NCBI GenBank assembly: GCA_913058295.1
Contig: CAJXRD010000008.1
Location: 19,306-83,305 of the forward strand
Source: an uncultured Flavobacteriales bacterium
GTDB taxonomy: Bacteria; Bacteroidota; Bacteroidia; Flavobacteriales; Flavobacteriaceae
Length of the DNA: 64,000 bases
Direction: 5' to 3'
The first letter of the stretch is position 1, and each line of letters starts with the position of its first letter. Both the position numbers and the translations under genes were made by a program. A model generated the notes under the pieces. That model saw only the letters and a program-made list of their open reading frames with translations. It was not told the origin of the DNA and did no database searches. Positions 1 to 8,717 of the stretch are shown here, in pieces.

Positions 1-127
1 ATTTCATTATAGGAAAAACCAAGAAGAATGGAATCCTCATCCCATTTTTGGAAATTTTAAAAAAGAACAATGGGGCAAAATGAACTATAAGCATTTGGAC
101 CATCACTTAAGACAATTTGGAGTTTAA
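1..127 (+). CDS. C-terminal end of a DUF1569 family protein (partial)
   Basis: An open frame enters the window (first whole codon at base 2) and stops at TAA 125-127. The last 41 residues include HPIFGNFKKEQWGKMNYKHL and end in DHHLRQFGV. This matches my memory of the C-terminus of the DUF1569 family, small DinB-like helical proteins of unknown function in which the histidines near the end are conserved. The gene is cut by the window edge, so nothing can be said about its start or promoter. The downstream PaiB-like gene begins 11 bp later on the same strand, so the two may be co-transcribed. Confidence 0.6.
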   Translation, partial: FHYRKNQEEWNPHPIFGNFKKEQWGKMNYKHLDHHLRQFGV

Positions 128-138
128 TATTGATAAGA

Positions 139-735
139 ATGTATCCACCAAAACACCACCAATCTAAGGACCAACAAAAAATGATTGCTGTTATAAAGCA
201 GTATCCATTTGCAATGTTGGTTACAGCATTAAATGAAAGTCCATTAATTACTCATATACCAATAATTTACAATGAAACTACGGGTAAATTAGTTGCACAT
301 ATAGACAAATATAATCCTCAAGTAGCAAGTTTAAAAGATGGAACAGAAGTCACTGTGGTATTTAGAGGCCCAGACTGCTATATATCCCCAAGTGTTTATA
401 CTACAAAACAATTACCAACTTGGAACTATATCATTGTACACATAAAGGGAACCGTTTCTTTAATTAACGATCCAGAAAAAGCAAAAGATACGATGATTGC
501 TATGACTGAATATTTAGAAGGAGTAGATCAAAAATTTGTATTAGACAAGGACAATAGAGGAATGCGGAATTCGATAAATTACATCCAAGCTTTTGACATA
601 GAAATCACCAATTGGGAAGGAAAATTTAAACTCTCTCAAGACAAAAAACAACAAGACCAAGAGAATGCAAAACAGGAATTAATAAAAAAATCCCGTGAGG
701 ATATCACAGGATTCATTAATGACTTAGATGTATAA
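139..735 (+). CDS. FMN-binding negative transcriptional regulator, PaiB family
   Basis: The product starts MYPPKHHQ, the typical N-terminus of the PaiB/Putative_FMN_bind family, which has a split-barrel flavin-reductase-like fold. Further family marks are YISPSVYTTKQLPTWNYIIV in the middle and an aromatic NW motif near residue 155. PaiB in Bacillus represses protease and sporulation genes; in Bacteroidota the role is unproven and flavin-dependent enzyme activity is equally possible. The ORF track begins at TTG 130, but ATG 139 gives the family N-terminus and is preferred. About 198 residues, the usual length. It follows the DUF1569 gene closely and converges with the lipoprotein gene, leaving 1 bp between their ends. 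Confidence 0.82.
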   Translation: MYPPKHHQSKDQQKMIAVIKQYPFAMLVTALNESPLITHIPIIYNETTGKLVAHIDKYNPQVASLKDGTEVTVVFRGPDCYISPSVYTTKQLPTWNYIIVHIKGTVSLINDPEKAKDTMIAMTEYLEGVDQKFVLDKDNRGMRNSINYIQAFDIEITNWEGKFKLSQDKKQQDQENAKQELIKKSREDITGFINDLDV

Positions 736-736
736 G

Positions 737-1393
737 TTAATCTAATATTTCAAATTCTATAAGTCGTTTCTCCCAGATATGTTCTGGATTATTTACAGAC
801 GAATATTCTCCATAAACCTCTCCTATTTCATCCGAAAAATAGGCCTTATTTCTCCCTGGTGACATCTCGCCAGTATTTTCTAATATCGCATATACTTCAT
901 TTTCAAGGCAATTAAAGGTACCCGCAGGCATTACTATTTCCTGTTGATTTTCTAATAAAACTCCATATAAATCTCCCCAATCATTATCACTAAGCAAGTA
1001 ATCTTCGGCGTTTTCATTTGAAAATATTATATGATGCTCCTCCTCTATTAAATACCCTAATGAATCTCTTTTAGATTTAGTTGTAATCCCATTTTCTGGT
1101 GCACAGGGAAGATTGTTATCCTCATTCCCAGTAGTAGTACTTTGGAAAACAAAATAGGTTTCTTCATCTATTAATGCTGTTTCTGTAATCACTACATCTT
1201 CTATAACCCCAGTAGTTACAAACTCCTCTGTTTGACCATCTCTTTTAAAATATTCATACTTCCAATTGTTACCAATTTTTAAAGCATAGAAATTCTCAAC
1301 AACTTCTTGCTCTTCTGTTGAAGAATCGTCATCGTTATCACAGGAAATAAAAAATATGGATAAAAATAAACTTATATAAAAAACTCTTTTCAT
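737..1393 (-). CDS. hypothetical lipoprotein
   Basis: A 218-residue protein with a lipoprotein signal peptide (MKRVFYISLFLSIFFISC), so Cys18 should be acylated and the protein anchored in a membrane. It is followed by an acidic linker (DNDDDSSTEEQE), common in exported Bacteroidota lipoproteins. The rest is rich in beta-strand-like sequence around NFYALKIGNNWKYEYF, an opening shared by many uncharacterised flavobacterial lipoproteins. I recognise no named domain. It stands alone between the convergent PaiB-like gene and mpl. The function is unknown. Confidence 0.6.
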   Translation of the reverse strand: MKRVFYISLFLSIFFISCDNDDDSSTEEQEVVENFYALKIGNNWKYEYFKRDGQTEEFVTTGVIEDVVITETALIDEETYFVFQSTTTGNEDNNLPCAPENGITTKSKRDSLGYLIEEEHHIIFSNENAEDYLLSDNDWGDLYGVLLENQQEIVMPAGTFNCLENEVYAILENTGEMSPGRNKAYFSDEIGEVYGEYSSVNNPEHIWEKRLIEFEILD

Positions 1394-1485
1394 TATTAAA
1401 TGGTTTTGGTAAATAAGAGTATTTTTTAGAATAAGCTGGAAGTGTTTAGAATAAAAGAACGGTTTAGGAATGCCTTTAGTATTTC

Positions 1486-2841
1486 TTAAGAAATTAAACC
1501 CTTAACTTCTTCTAAATCCAATCCTCCATAATCTCCACTACTCATTAATAATAAGGACGTGTTTTCAAATTGTTGCGAAAACAAAAAGTCTTTAAATTGA
1601 GTTGGGTTGGTGTAAATAATTAAATCTTCTCTTTGAAAAGCATCTTCAATTTGTTGCGCCGAAATTTCTTTTAACTTTTTAATTTCAACTGCATGGGGGG
1701 AATAAAACACCACTGCTACATCTGCAGCGTCTAAGGCACCCTTGTATTCGGTTAAAAACTCAGGATTCAAACTACTGTAAGTATGTAGTTCTAAACAAGC
1801 AATTAGTTTTCGGTTTGGATATTGGTTTTTTAAAGCTTGTGTCGTCGCCAAAACTTTTGAAGGGGAATGCGCAAAATCTTTATAAGCAATACTCGTTTCG
1901 GTTTCTATAATTTTCTCTAATCGTTTACTAGCACCTTGAAAAGTTGAAATAGCTTCGTAGAAATCGTCTTCATCTACACCCATTTGTTGGCATATCCATT
2001 TGGCGCCTGCTAAATTATTCAAGTTATGTTTTCCGAATATTTCTATCGGCATTGGACCTTCTTCAGTTTCTAATAAAGTAGTTCCATTTTCTACTGAATA
2101 ATTAGGGGTTTCATAAGGAAATTTTCTAATGGTATTTTCTGAAGACTCTACCACATCCTTCACCTCAGCATCTTCTATATTATATGTAATACTTCCTCCT
2201 TCTACAATAGAATCTACAAATATCGAAAACTGTTCTACATAACCTTTATAAGTAGGAAACACATTTATATGGTCCCAAGCTATTCCACTAATTAAAGCAA
2301 TGTTGGGTTTGTATAAATGAAATTTTGGACGTCTATCGATAGGAGAGCTTAAATATTCATCGCCTTCTAAAACGATAAAATCATTTTCATCGGTAAGCTT
2401 TACCATCACATCAAACCCTTCTAACTGGGCACCAACCATATAGTCTACTTCTCTATTATAATAATGCATTACATGCAGAATCATAGATGTGATGGTTGTT
2501 TTTCCGTGGCTTCCACCAATAACTACTCTGGTTTTATTTTTAGACTGTTCGTATAAAAATTCTGGATAGGAATATATTTTAAGTCCTAATTCCTGTGCTT
2601 TTAATAATTCAGGATTATCCGCTTTGGCATGCATTCCTAAAACAATCGCATCTAAGTTTGAAGTTATTTTTTCTGGATACCAACCCATGGTTTTTGGTAG
2701 AATTCCTCTTGCTTCTAATCTACTCTTTGAAGGGTTAAAGATTTCATCATCACTACCAGTAATCTCATCACCTTTTAAATGTAATGCAAGGGCTAAATTG
2801 TGCATGGCAGATCCGCCAATAGCTATAAAATGTATTTTCAT
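1486..2841 (-). CDS. mpl: Mpl-type Mur ligase (UDP-MurNAc:L-Ala-gamma-D-Glu-meso-DAP ligase)
   Basis: A 451-residue ATP-dependent Mur ligase. The N-terminal Rossmann-like domain starts MKIHFIAIGGSAMHNLAL; the ATP-binding loop is GGSHGKTTITSM near residue 110; the central domain contains IALISGIAWDHINVFPTY. The N-terminus and the short C-terminal domain fit Mpl, which re-attaches the recovered tripeptide to UDP-MurNAc in peptidoglycan recycling, better than MurC. The recycling enzyme AnmK is also in this window, although far away. It is a single gene on the minus strand with no close partner. A confusion with MurC is possible but unlikely given the GGSAMHN opening in place of MurC's GIGG. Confidence 0.82.
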   Translation of the reverse strand: MKIHFIAIGGSAMHNLALALHLKGDEITGSDDEIFNPSKSRLEARGILPKTMGWYPEKITSNLDAIVLGMHAKADNPELLKAQELGLKIYSYPEFLYEQSKNKTRVVIGGSHGKTTITSMILHVMHYYNREVDYMVGAQLEGFDVMVKLTDENDFIVLEGDEYLSSPIDRRPKFHLYKPNIALISGIAWDHINVFPTYKGYVEQFSIFVDSIVEGGSITYNIEDAEVKDVVESSENTIRKFPYETPNYSVENGTTLLETEEGPMPIEIFGKHNLNNLAGAKWICQQMGVDEDDFYEAISTFQGASKRLEKIIETETSIAYKDFAHSPSKVLATTQALKNQYPNRKLIACLELHTYSSLNPEFLTEYKGALDAADVAVVFYSPHAVEIKKLKEISAQQIEDAFQREDLIIYTNPTQFKDFLFSQQFENTSLLLMSSGDYGGLDLEEVKGLIS

Positions 2842-2932
2842 TTATAATAATCTTTGTTAGCGTAAAGATACATAATTAGGTCGTTTCCATACTTTAACTT
2901 GGCATATAAACTCAATGAGATTTTAATAAACA

Positions 2933-3805
2933 TTACATATTAAGAATCAAGTTCTTTTCCTTAAGAGCAGGGTCAAAATCGGGAGATATTTTTAACGCTT
3001 TATTAATCCAATTAAGAGCATTGACTTTATCCTTTTTGTGTTTATAGATTTGGGCAAGTCTTACATAAGCCCATTTTATAGAATATTCATCTTCAGAAGA
3101 CAAGTTGTCTATGTACTTTTTCAAACTATTCTCACCTTTATACAGCTCTATATTAAAAGTTGCAGAAACTTCTCCTAATTGATAATTTAGAGTGTCTTTA
3201 TGAAGTTCCATATAGGCTTCTTCAATGATAGAAATTGCCTTTTTCGGTTCATAATTCTCTTTATAAAAAGTAATTAGTTTGTTAAAACAAGTAATGGAAC
3301 CCCCAACTTCAATTGCTTTTTTATAATTCTCTTCGGCTAAACCAACTTCCTCCTCATATTCATAAACATATCCTTTTGCCAAATAACCATCCACTGGAGA
3401 AATTATTTGTAATTCATCGGTATACGCTAATGCTTTTCGGATACTTCCTCCAAGAATTCCAGGCAATTCAGTATAATAAACTACCAATGCCCATCGAGAA
3501 TCAATGTGAATACTGTCTAATTTAGCTGCTATTAAAAACTCTTCTTTAACTTCATTCATCATAAAAAGAGCAAATATTTTATTATTACTTAAGGCATTTC
3601 TCCCTAAGGCTTCTCCATATTTATAATGGTAATTTGCATTATTTATATCTACTTCTACAAGTTTTTCAAAAATTAGAACTGCTTCTTCCCATTTATTCTG
3701 TTGTACATATGTATTCCCTAGGTCTTCTAGTGCTTTTATTTCTTGAACTTGAGTTTGTCCAAAAGCGATTAACGGAAATAATAGAATTAATAAATATTTG
3801 ATCAT
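2933..3805 (-). CDS. TPR-repeat periplasmic protein
   Basis: 290 residues with a signal peptide ending ...PLIAFGQ, then helical repeats of tetratricopeptide type: LEDLGNTYVQQNKWEEAVLI near residue 30, NYHYKYGEALGRNAL near 60, GYLAKGYVYEYEEEVGLAEE near 140, and a last repeat ending LNWINKALKISPDFDPAL. TPR domains are protein-interaction scaffolds, so the partner cannot be inferred. It is probably periplasmic because a signal peptide is present and there is no sorting tail. It is divergently oriented to the DoxX-like gene at 3918; the 112-bp gap between them should hold both promoters. Confidence 0.7.
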   Translation of the reverse strand: MIKYLLILLFPLIAFGQTQVQEIKALEDLGNTYVQQNKWEEAVLIFEKLVEVDINNANYHYKYGEALGRNALSNNKIFALFMMNEVKEEFLIAAKLDSIHIDSRWALVVYYTELPGILGGSIRKALAYTDELQIISPVDGYLAKGYVYEYEEEVGLAEENYKKAIEVGGSITCFNKLITFYKENYEPKKAISIIEEAYMELHKDTLNYQLGEVSATFNIELYKGENSLKKYIDNLSSEDEYSIKWAYVRLAQIYKHKKDKVNALNWINKALKISPDFDPALKEKNLILNM

Positions 3806-3917
3806 TTTACGAGTGAAAACTATGGTATTAATAATTATGTTGATATATATTAATTAATCTCAAATTTATAGCTATATAATTTATTATCTTTCAATTCTAA
3901 TCTTAATATAAAATATT

Positions 3918-4289
3918 ATGAATTCAAAAGTTTTTATGGTTATCAGGATTATTTTTGCCTTAGCATTATTATTTTTTGGGGCAAATAAATTTTTTCATTT
4001 TATGGATCCCCCACCACCTCCAGAAGAAGCGATGGGTTATTGGACAGCACTTACCCTTACAAAAACCATGATTCTTGTAGCTATTGTTGAAATTGTTGCC
4101 GGTTTAAGCTTAATCTTAAATAAATATGCCGCACTTATGATGCTTATTTTAATGAGTGTTTCTATAAATGCAGTTTTATATCATGCTACTTTAGATTCTG
4201 CAAGTATAGCTATGGCTGTAGTATTGTTACTTCTTAATATTGTTATGTTATACAACTACAAAGACTCCTATAAGGAATTACTTAAATAA
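3918..4289 (+). CDS. DoxX-like integral membrane protein
   Basis: 123 residues with four predicted membrane spans. The first span carries RIIFALALLFFGANKFFHFM, the sort of G-x-N-K turn seen at the first helix of DoxX/DoxD-like proteins, followed by a proline-rich loop (DPPPPPEE). The family is loosely linked to quinone or thiosulfate redox chemistry, but small stand-alone members such as this are uncharacterised. It is a single gene ending in a strong hairpin terminator shared with the convergent DUF4136 gene. Membrane location is clear; function is not. Confidence 0.65.
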   Translation: MNSKVFMVIRIIFALALLFFGANKFFHFMDPPPPPEEAMGYWTALTLTKTMILVAIVEIVAGLSLILNKYAALMMLILMSVSINAVLYHATLDSASIAMAVVLLLLNIVMLYNYKDSYKELLK

Positions 4290-4296
4290 TAAAATA

Positions 4297-4316
4297 AAAG
4301 AGGCGAAAGCCTCTTT
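4297..4316. terminator. bidirectional hairpin terminator
   Basis: The stem AAAGAGGC / GCCTCTTT closes a GAAA tetraloop and is flanked by A-runs on the left and T-runs on the right, so it can act on both strands. It lies between the ends of the DoxX-like (+) and DUF4136 (-) genes and abuts the stop codon of the latter. Confidence 0.85.
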
Positions 4317-4317
4317 T

Positions 4318-4836
4318 TTACTTTTTGGGAGGAAACCCTTTTAAAATCTTACTTATAAGTTCAAAATAATAATCATCCTTTTGTAAAGGATTAGCTTTTA
4401 CTTTTAATTCATCACTTCCTACGGCCTGCCAAACTAATTTATCTTCTTTTTCATCGATAAAATCAAAAGTTAATTTCTGATTGATAATATCTCCACCAAC
4501 AGGAACACCACCACTCACACCAACACTTCCATTATGTCCACCTCCGCCTAGGCCAAATCCGATAGTTGTATTGGACTGACTTAAAAATTCTTTAGAAAAA
4601 AAGTTAATTAAAATTTGAGGAGACGAACTCTTTTCAAAACCTTGAGATTGCAAAATACTATCTGTAGCTTTCATAATCCGCATGTTATCCAAATTACTAA
4701 GTCCAGAATTTATATTTGGGTAAAAATCATAGGTCTTATAAACCGAAAATTCAGTTTGAGAATCGTAATCATAATTGACTGTTGCCCCACAAGAAACAAG
4801 TAGTACTGATATAATTAGAGTAATTAATATTTTCAT
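4318..4836 (-). CDS. DUF4136 family lipoprotein
   Basis: 172 residues with the lipoprotein signal MKILITLIISVLLVSCGA. The mature part has the DUF4136 pattern: an early VNYDYDSQTEFSVYKTYDF, a central glycine-rich stretch (GFGLGGGGHNGSVGVSGG) and a late DFIDEKEDKLVWQAVGSDEL. DUF4136 lipoproteins are common in the envelope of Bacteroidota; no biochemical role is known to me. The stop codon lies at the edge of the shared terminator hairpin. It is probably monocistronic. Confidence 0.75.
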   Translation of the reverse strand: MKILITLIISVLLVSCGATVNYDYDSQTEFSVYKTYDFYPNINSGLSNLDNMRIMKATDSILQSQGFEKSSSPQILINFFSKEFLSQSNTTIGFGLGGGGHNGSVGVSGGVPVGGDIINQKLTFDFIDEKEDKLVWQAVGSDELKVKANPLQKDDYYFELISKILKGFPPKK

Positions 4837-4882
4837 TGCTTTTTTTTATTAAATATAAACTATTACACGAAAACTATATTAA

Positions 4883-6295
4883 TCATTCTTTTATTATTTT
4901 TATGGTTCTACTTTCTTTAACCGTTTCAATAACTACAAAATAGACACCATTAGATAAGCTTGAAAAATCAATTATATCATTTGAAGTTTCAAATTGCTTT
5001 TCACCTATCAAAGAAAAAACAATTGCTTTATTATAAGTAAAATCCTCAGATACATTAATGGTTAGTAGGTCTGAGACTGGGTTGGGATAATACGAGAATT
5101 CGCTAGCAAACAAATTATCATTTGAATCAATTGAATCTATATCAGGATCATTAAAATCATCTTGACAACTTAATACAACTTCTTCTTCAGAATTACATCC
5201 CGGTGCATTGTTCTGAATTACTTTATATACCCCAGGCTCTTCAATTATATCACAAATTAATTGAAAATCACAGATAGACAGACTTGTATTATTTATCATT
5301 ATAACATCATCTAATTCATCAGGAGAAACATTACTAATGTGCTCCAAATTGTATAATAGAGGGTTATCATTTATTAATAATCGCTTTGTTATTTCAGTCA
5401 AACTTTCTATACCTTTTAAGGTTCTTAAGTTATCATTTTCATAAATCTCTAAATCTTCGACAGATGCTATATTGATTAAACCAAACAAAGATTCAAGTCC
5501 GTGATTGAACCCAATTCTTAATTTTTCATTTACTGTATGAAGGCTGTTTAATCCAATTAAATCTTCTAAAATAGTATTCTCAACTATATAGGCATTTTCT
5601 AATGTTTCTAAATTGCTTAAAGCATTAATATTTTGAAGTTGATAATTAGATGTGATGTATAAAGAACCTCCTATTTGCTGTAAATTTGCAAGTTCGTCGA
5701 GATTGTCTATAGGCTCTTCATTAATATTTAAATCTTCCGTTATTTTAGTTAAATTTTCCAAGCCATTAAGAGTATTTAAACCATTTCCTCCTAGAGTCAA
5801 AGAGTTTAAGACTTCAATAAAACTAAAATCACTAATATTATTAAGGCTTGTATTACCAAAAAAGTTAATATTGTTTATAGATTGAATAGAATCCATACCA
5901 GATACATCTATCAAATTGACATTTAAGAACGACTCTAATCTATCCATGTTTTGTAAGGAACTTAATCCATAAAAATTATTAAGTTTCACATTAAACCAAA
6001 GTGCCAAATGTGAAACCTCTTCTAAATTATCGAGTCCTATAAAATTCTCAATATCTGTATTTACAATAAATATGTGTTGGGCGCTTGTAATTAAAGAGAA
6101 ACCATGTAAATTGGTTATAGCATCATTCTGTTGATCAATTTTTATGTTATGGCTTAATACAGTGCAATTTGGATAATTTATTGCAAAATTATCAATCTCG
6201 GCTTGAGATGTTATCAAAATATTTGTAGTTGGACACTGTCCAAAACTTATAAAAGAGAATAACAAAAAGGATACTAAACATATATATATTTTCAT
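4883..6295 (-). CDS. secreted leucine-rich-repeat protein with T9SS sorting domain
   Basis: About 470 residues from the preferred start at 6295 (MKIYICLVSFLLFSFISFGQC), which puts the signal peptide at the N-terminus; the ORF track's start 13 codons earlier would bury it. From about residue 60 to 340 there are irregular leucine-rich repeats with a period near 23 residues (LNNISDFSFIEVLNSLTLGG, LNTLNGLENLTKITEDLNIN), like receptor L-domain/LRR proteins of flavobacteria. The last 80 residues are a type A T9SS sorting domain: YYPNPVSDLLTINV ... LSNGVYFVVIE ... TIKIIKE. The protein should be exported by the PorU/PorV machinery encoded further on. The ligand is unknown. Confidence 0.78.
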   Translation of the reverse strand: MKIYICLVSFLLFSFISFGQCPTTNILITSQAEIDNFAINYPNCTVLSHNIKIDQQNDAITNLHGFSLITSAQHIFIVNTDIENFIGLDNLEEVSHLALWFNVKLNNFYGLSSLQNMDRLESFLNVNLIDVSGMDSIQSINNINFFGNTSLNNISDFSFIEVLNSLTLGGNGLNTLNGLENLTKITEDLNINEEPIDNLDELANLQQIGGSLYITSNYQLQNINALSNLETLENAYIVENTILEDLIGLNSLHTVNEKLRIGFNHGLESLFGLINIASVEDLEIYENDNLRTLKGIESLTEITKRLLINDNPLLYNLEHISNVSPDELDDVIMINNTSLSICDFQLICDIIEEPGVYKVIQNNAPGCNSEEEVVLSCQDDFNDPDIDSIDSNDNLFASEFSYYPNPVSDLLTINVSEDFTYNKAIVFSLIGEKQFETSNDIIDFSSLSNGVYFVVIETVKESRTIKIIKE

Positions 6296-6439
6296 AGCAA
6301 AAAATTTAAAAATATAATCCATCTCAATATACAAAAAAAAGATATCAAATATTTATTTATAGGTGCTAAATATAAATTTCTCGTTTCTCACTATTTTTAT
6401 TAGATGCAATAATCACCTATCCAATAGCACAGTATCTAT

Positions 6440-7441
6440 CTATTGATTCAACATTTCCCAAAGCTTGTCCTTGAGTTCCATTAATCCTTGTTGTGCAACT
6501 GAAGAGAAAAACACATAAGGTATGTCTTTAAAATCTTTATCCAACTCTACCTTCATTTCTGCTTGTAACTCCTCATCCAGCATATCACATTTAGAAATAG
6601 CTATCAACCTGTCCTTATCTAACATTTCAGGATTGTAGCGTCTTAACTCATCCAATAAAATCTCGTATTGTTTTTTAATATCGTCTGCATCTGCAGGAAT
6701 TAAAAATAATAAAGTAGAATTACGCTCAATATGTCTTAGAAAATAATGCCCCAATCCTTTTCCTTCAGCAGCTCCTTCAATAATTCCAGGAATATCTGCC
6801 ATTACAAAAGTTTGATGGTCGCGATACTTTACAATTCCTAAGTTGGGTTTTAAAGTGGTAAACTCATAATTCGCAATTTTAGGTTTTGCAGCAGTAACTA
6901 CAGAAAGCAAAGTAGATTTTCCTGCATTAGGAAACCCCACTAAACCTACATCTGCTAATACTTTAAGCTCCAGAGTAATATCTATTTCAACTCCATCTAG
7001 CCCAGGTTGTGCATATCTTGGAGTTTGGCGTGTAGCACTTTTAAAATGGTCGTTTCCTAAACCACCTTTTCCTCCTCTAGCTATAATTATTTCTTGATCT
7101 TTTTCGGTAATTTCGAGAATGATCTCTTGAGTTTCTGAATCTCTAACTACAGTTCCTAATGGCACTTCTATAATTACATCTTCTCCGTCTGCTCCAGTGC
7201 TAGTTTGTTTACTTCCAGCTCCACCATATCCTGCCTTAAAATGTCTTTTAAACTTTAAGTGATATAAGGTCCATAGACTTTCATTGGCTCTTAAAATAAT
7301 ATGACCTCCACGTCCTCCATCTCCTCCATCGGGCCCACCCTTTGGAATATATTTTTCTCTACGTAAATGAGCACTTCCTTTCCCTCCTTTTCCAGAAGTA
7401 AGGTGCATTTTTACATAATCTACAAAATTTCCTTCAGTCAT
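6440..7441 (-). CDS. obg: Obg/CgtA family GTPase
   Basis: 333 residues. The glycine-rich Obg domain comes first ([32 protein letters not shown]), then the G domain with P-loop [12 protein letters not shown] near residue 169, switch [22 protein letters not shown], and ISKCDMLD as the NKxD-type element. There is no OCT domain, as is usual in Bacteroidota. Obg GTPases act late in 50S ribosome assembly and in stress control. It lies 23 bp downstream of the hpt-adk fusion gene and is probably in the same transcript. Confidence 0.95.
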   Translation of the reverse strand: MTEGNFVDYVKMHLTSGKGGKGSAHLRREKYIPKGGPDGGDGGRGGHIILRANESLWTLYHLKFKRHFKAGYGGAGSKQTSTGADGEDVIIEVPLGTVVRDSETQEIILEITEKDQEIIIARGGKGGLGNDHFKSATRQTPRYAQPGLDGVEIDITLELKVLADVGLVGFPNAGKSTLLSVVTAAKPKIANYEFTTLKPNLGIVKYRDHQTFVMADIPGIIEGAAEGKGLGHYFLRHIERNSTLLFLIPADADDIKKQYEILLDELRRYNPEMLDKDRLIAISKCDMLDEELQAEMKVELDKDFKDIPYVFFSSVAQQGLMELKDKLWEMLNQ

Positions 7442-7464
7442 AGTATTTTCTAATTAAAACTAAT

Positions 7465-8571
7465 TTAAAGATTATCAATCACTTCACAAAGACGGCCTGT
7501 AATATCTTCAACACCACCAACACCATCAACTCCAAAATATTTATTTTGTGTCTTATAATAATCCTTTAGTATTGCTGTTTTTGTTTCGTATTCATTAAAA
7601 CGATTACGAATTTTACTTTCATCTTGGTCATCAGATCTTCCACTGGTTTCTCCTCTTTTTAATAAGCGTGCAACAAGTAAGTCTTCTGCAACTTCTAAAG
7701 CAACCATCCCGTTAATCCCTTCTCCTTTTTCAGCTAAAAAAGAATCCAAGGCTTTTGCTTGAGAATTAGTTCTAGGAAATCCATCAAATATAAATCCGTT
7801 TGCATCCGTATTTTTCTCTACTTCTGCTTTTAACATATCTATGGTTACCTCATCTGGCACCAAATCTCCATGATCCATAAAAGATTTAGCAAGCATTCCT
7901 AATTCGGTTTCATTTTTAATATTAAATCGAAATACATCTCCAGTTGAGATATGTACTAAGTTATACTTTTCTTTTAATACTTCAGCTTGTGTACCTTTTC
8001 CTGCACCAGGAGGGCCAAACAATACTATATTCTTCATTTTTTGTTGTTTTAACTTATAAATTTTATTCAAATTTCTTCCTAATCCATTATAATCCAAACC
8101 ATATCCCACTATAAAATCATTGGCAATATCCATACCGATATAATCAATTTTATAGCTTTTAGTATAGGCTTTAGGCTTATAAAACATGCTAGCTATTTTA
8201 TAACTATTTACTTCTTCTTGCTGAAGGATTTTAATAATAGCTTCAATAGTATTTCCAGAATCAACTATATCTTCAACTACTATCACATCTCGTCCTTTTA
8301 AAGAAGGCTCTACTCCCATCACTGTGGTAACATCACCTGTTGATTTAGTCCCTTCATAAGATGCAACTTTAATAAAGCTCATCTCACAATTTCCATTAAA
8401 CTTTTGGATGATATCGGAAGCAAAAAAGAAAGCTCCATTTAATACTATTAAAAAAACCGGAGATTTTTTTTTATAATCGTCATTAATCTTCACGGCAACA
8501 CCATTGACAGCTTGGTTTATTTCAGTTTCTGAAATAAATGTTTCGAAAAATAAATCGTGTAATTGAATCAT
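7465..8571 (-). CDS. adk: hypoxanthine phosphoribosyltransferase-adenylate kinase fusion
   Basis: One uninterrupted frame of 368 codons carries two enzymes. Residues 1-175 are a purine phosphoribosyltransferase (PRPP loop VIVVEDIVDSGNT near 97; substrate region FIVGYGLDYNGLGRNL). Residues 179-368 are adenylate kinase (MKNIVLFGPPGAGKGTQAE; FIFDGFPRTNSQAKAL; short LID). The link is only KLKQQK. The two join purine salvage (hypoxanthine/guanine to IMP/GMP) with AMP phosphorylation. Met179 (ATG at 8035-8037) could be an internal start giving free adenylate kinase; the window cannot decide. The gene is divergent from purK, another purine gene, and obg follows. No frameshift is seen at the junction. 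Confidence 0.9.
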   Translation of the reverse strand: MIQLHDLFFETFISETEINQAVNGVAVKINDDYKKKSPVFLIVLNGAFFFASDIIQKFNGNCEMSFIKVASYEGTKSTGDVTTVMGVEPSLKGRDVIVVEDIVDSGNTIEAIIKILQQEEVNSYKIASMFYKPKAYTKSYKIDYIGMDIANDFIVGYGLDYNGLGRNLNKIYKLKQQKMKNIVLFGPPGAGKGTQAEVLKEKYNLVHISTGDVFRFNIKNETELGMLAKSFMDHGDLVPDEVTIDMLKAEVEKNTDANGFIFDGFPRTNSQAKALDSFLAEKGEGINGMVALEVAEDLLVARLLKRGETSGRSDDQDESKIRNRFNEYETKTAILKDYYKTQNKYFGVDGVGGVEDITGRLCEVIDNL

Positions 8572-8631
8572 TTAAATATTCTTGTATTTTTAATATCGCA
8601 TTTTTGCATAATGCCTTGAAAAATAAAGATG

Positions 8632-8663
8632 CAAAGGTAAGGATTAACTTATTATTTCTCGAA
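8632..8663 (-). promoter_or_regulatory. candidate promoter for hpt-adk
   Basis: On the minus strand, TACCTTTG (bases 8632-8639) fits the Bacteroidota -7 consensus TAnnTTTG. A TTCG at 8660-8663, 20 bp upstream, is one mismatch from the -33 TTTG. The predicted start point is about 55 bases before the ATG. It partly interlocks with the purK promoter on the other strand. Confidence 0.4.
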
Positions 8664-8666
8664 GAC

Positions 8667-8697
8667 TTCGCAGTTCGATTAGAATGATTTATTTTTG
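8667..8697 (+). promoter_or_regulatory. candidate promoter for purK-purE
   Basis: TTCG (8667-8670), 19 bp spacer, then TATTTTTG (8690-8697), matching the Bacteroidota -33/-7 pattern with one mismatch in the -33 box. The purK ATG follows 20 bases downstream. Together with the opposing element it forms a divergent purine-gene promoter region. Confidence 0.45.
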
Positions 8698-8717
8698 CTT
8701 TTTTATAGGAACAAAAT

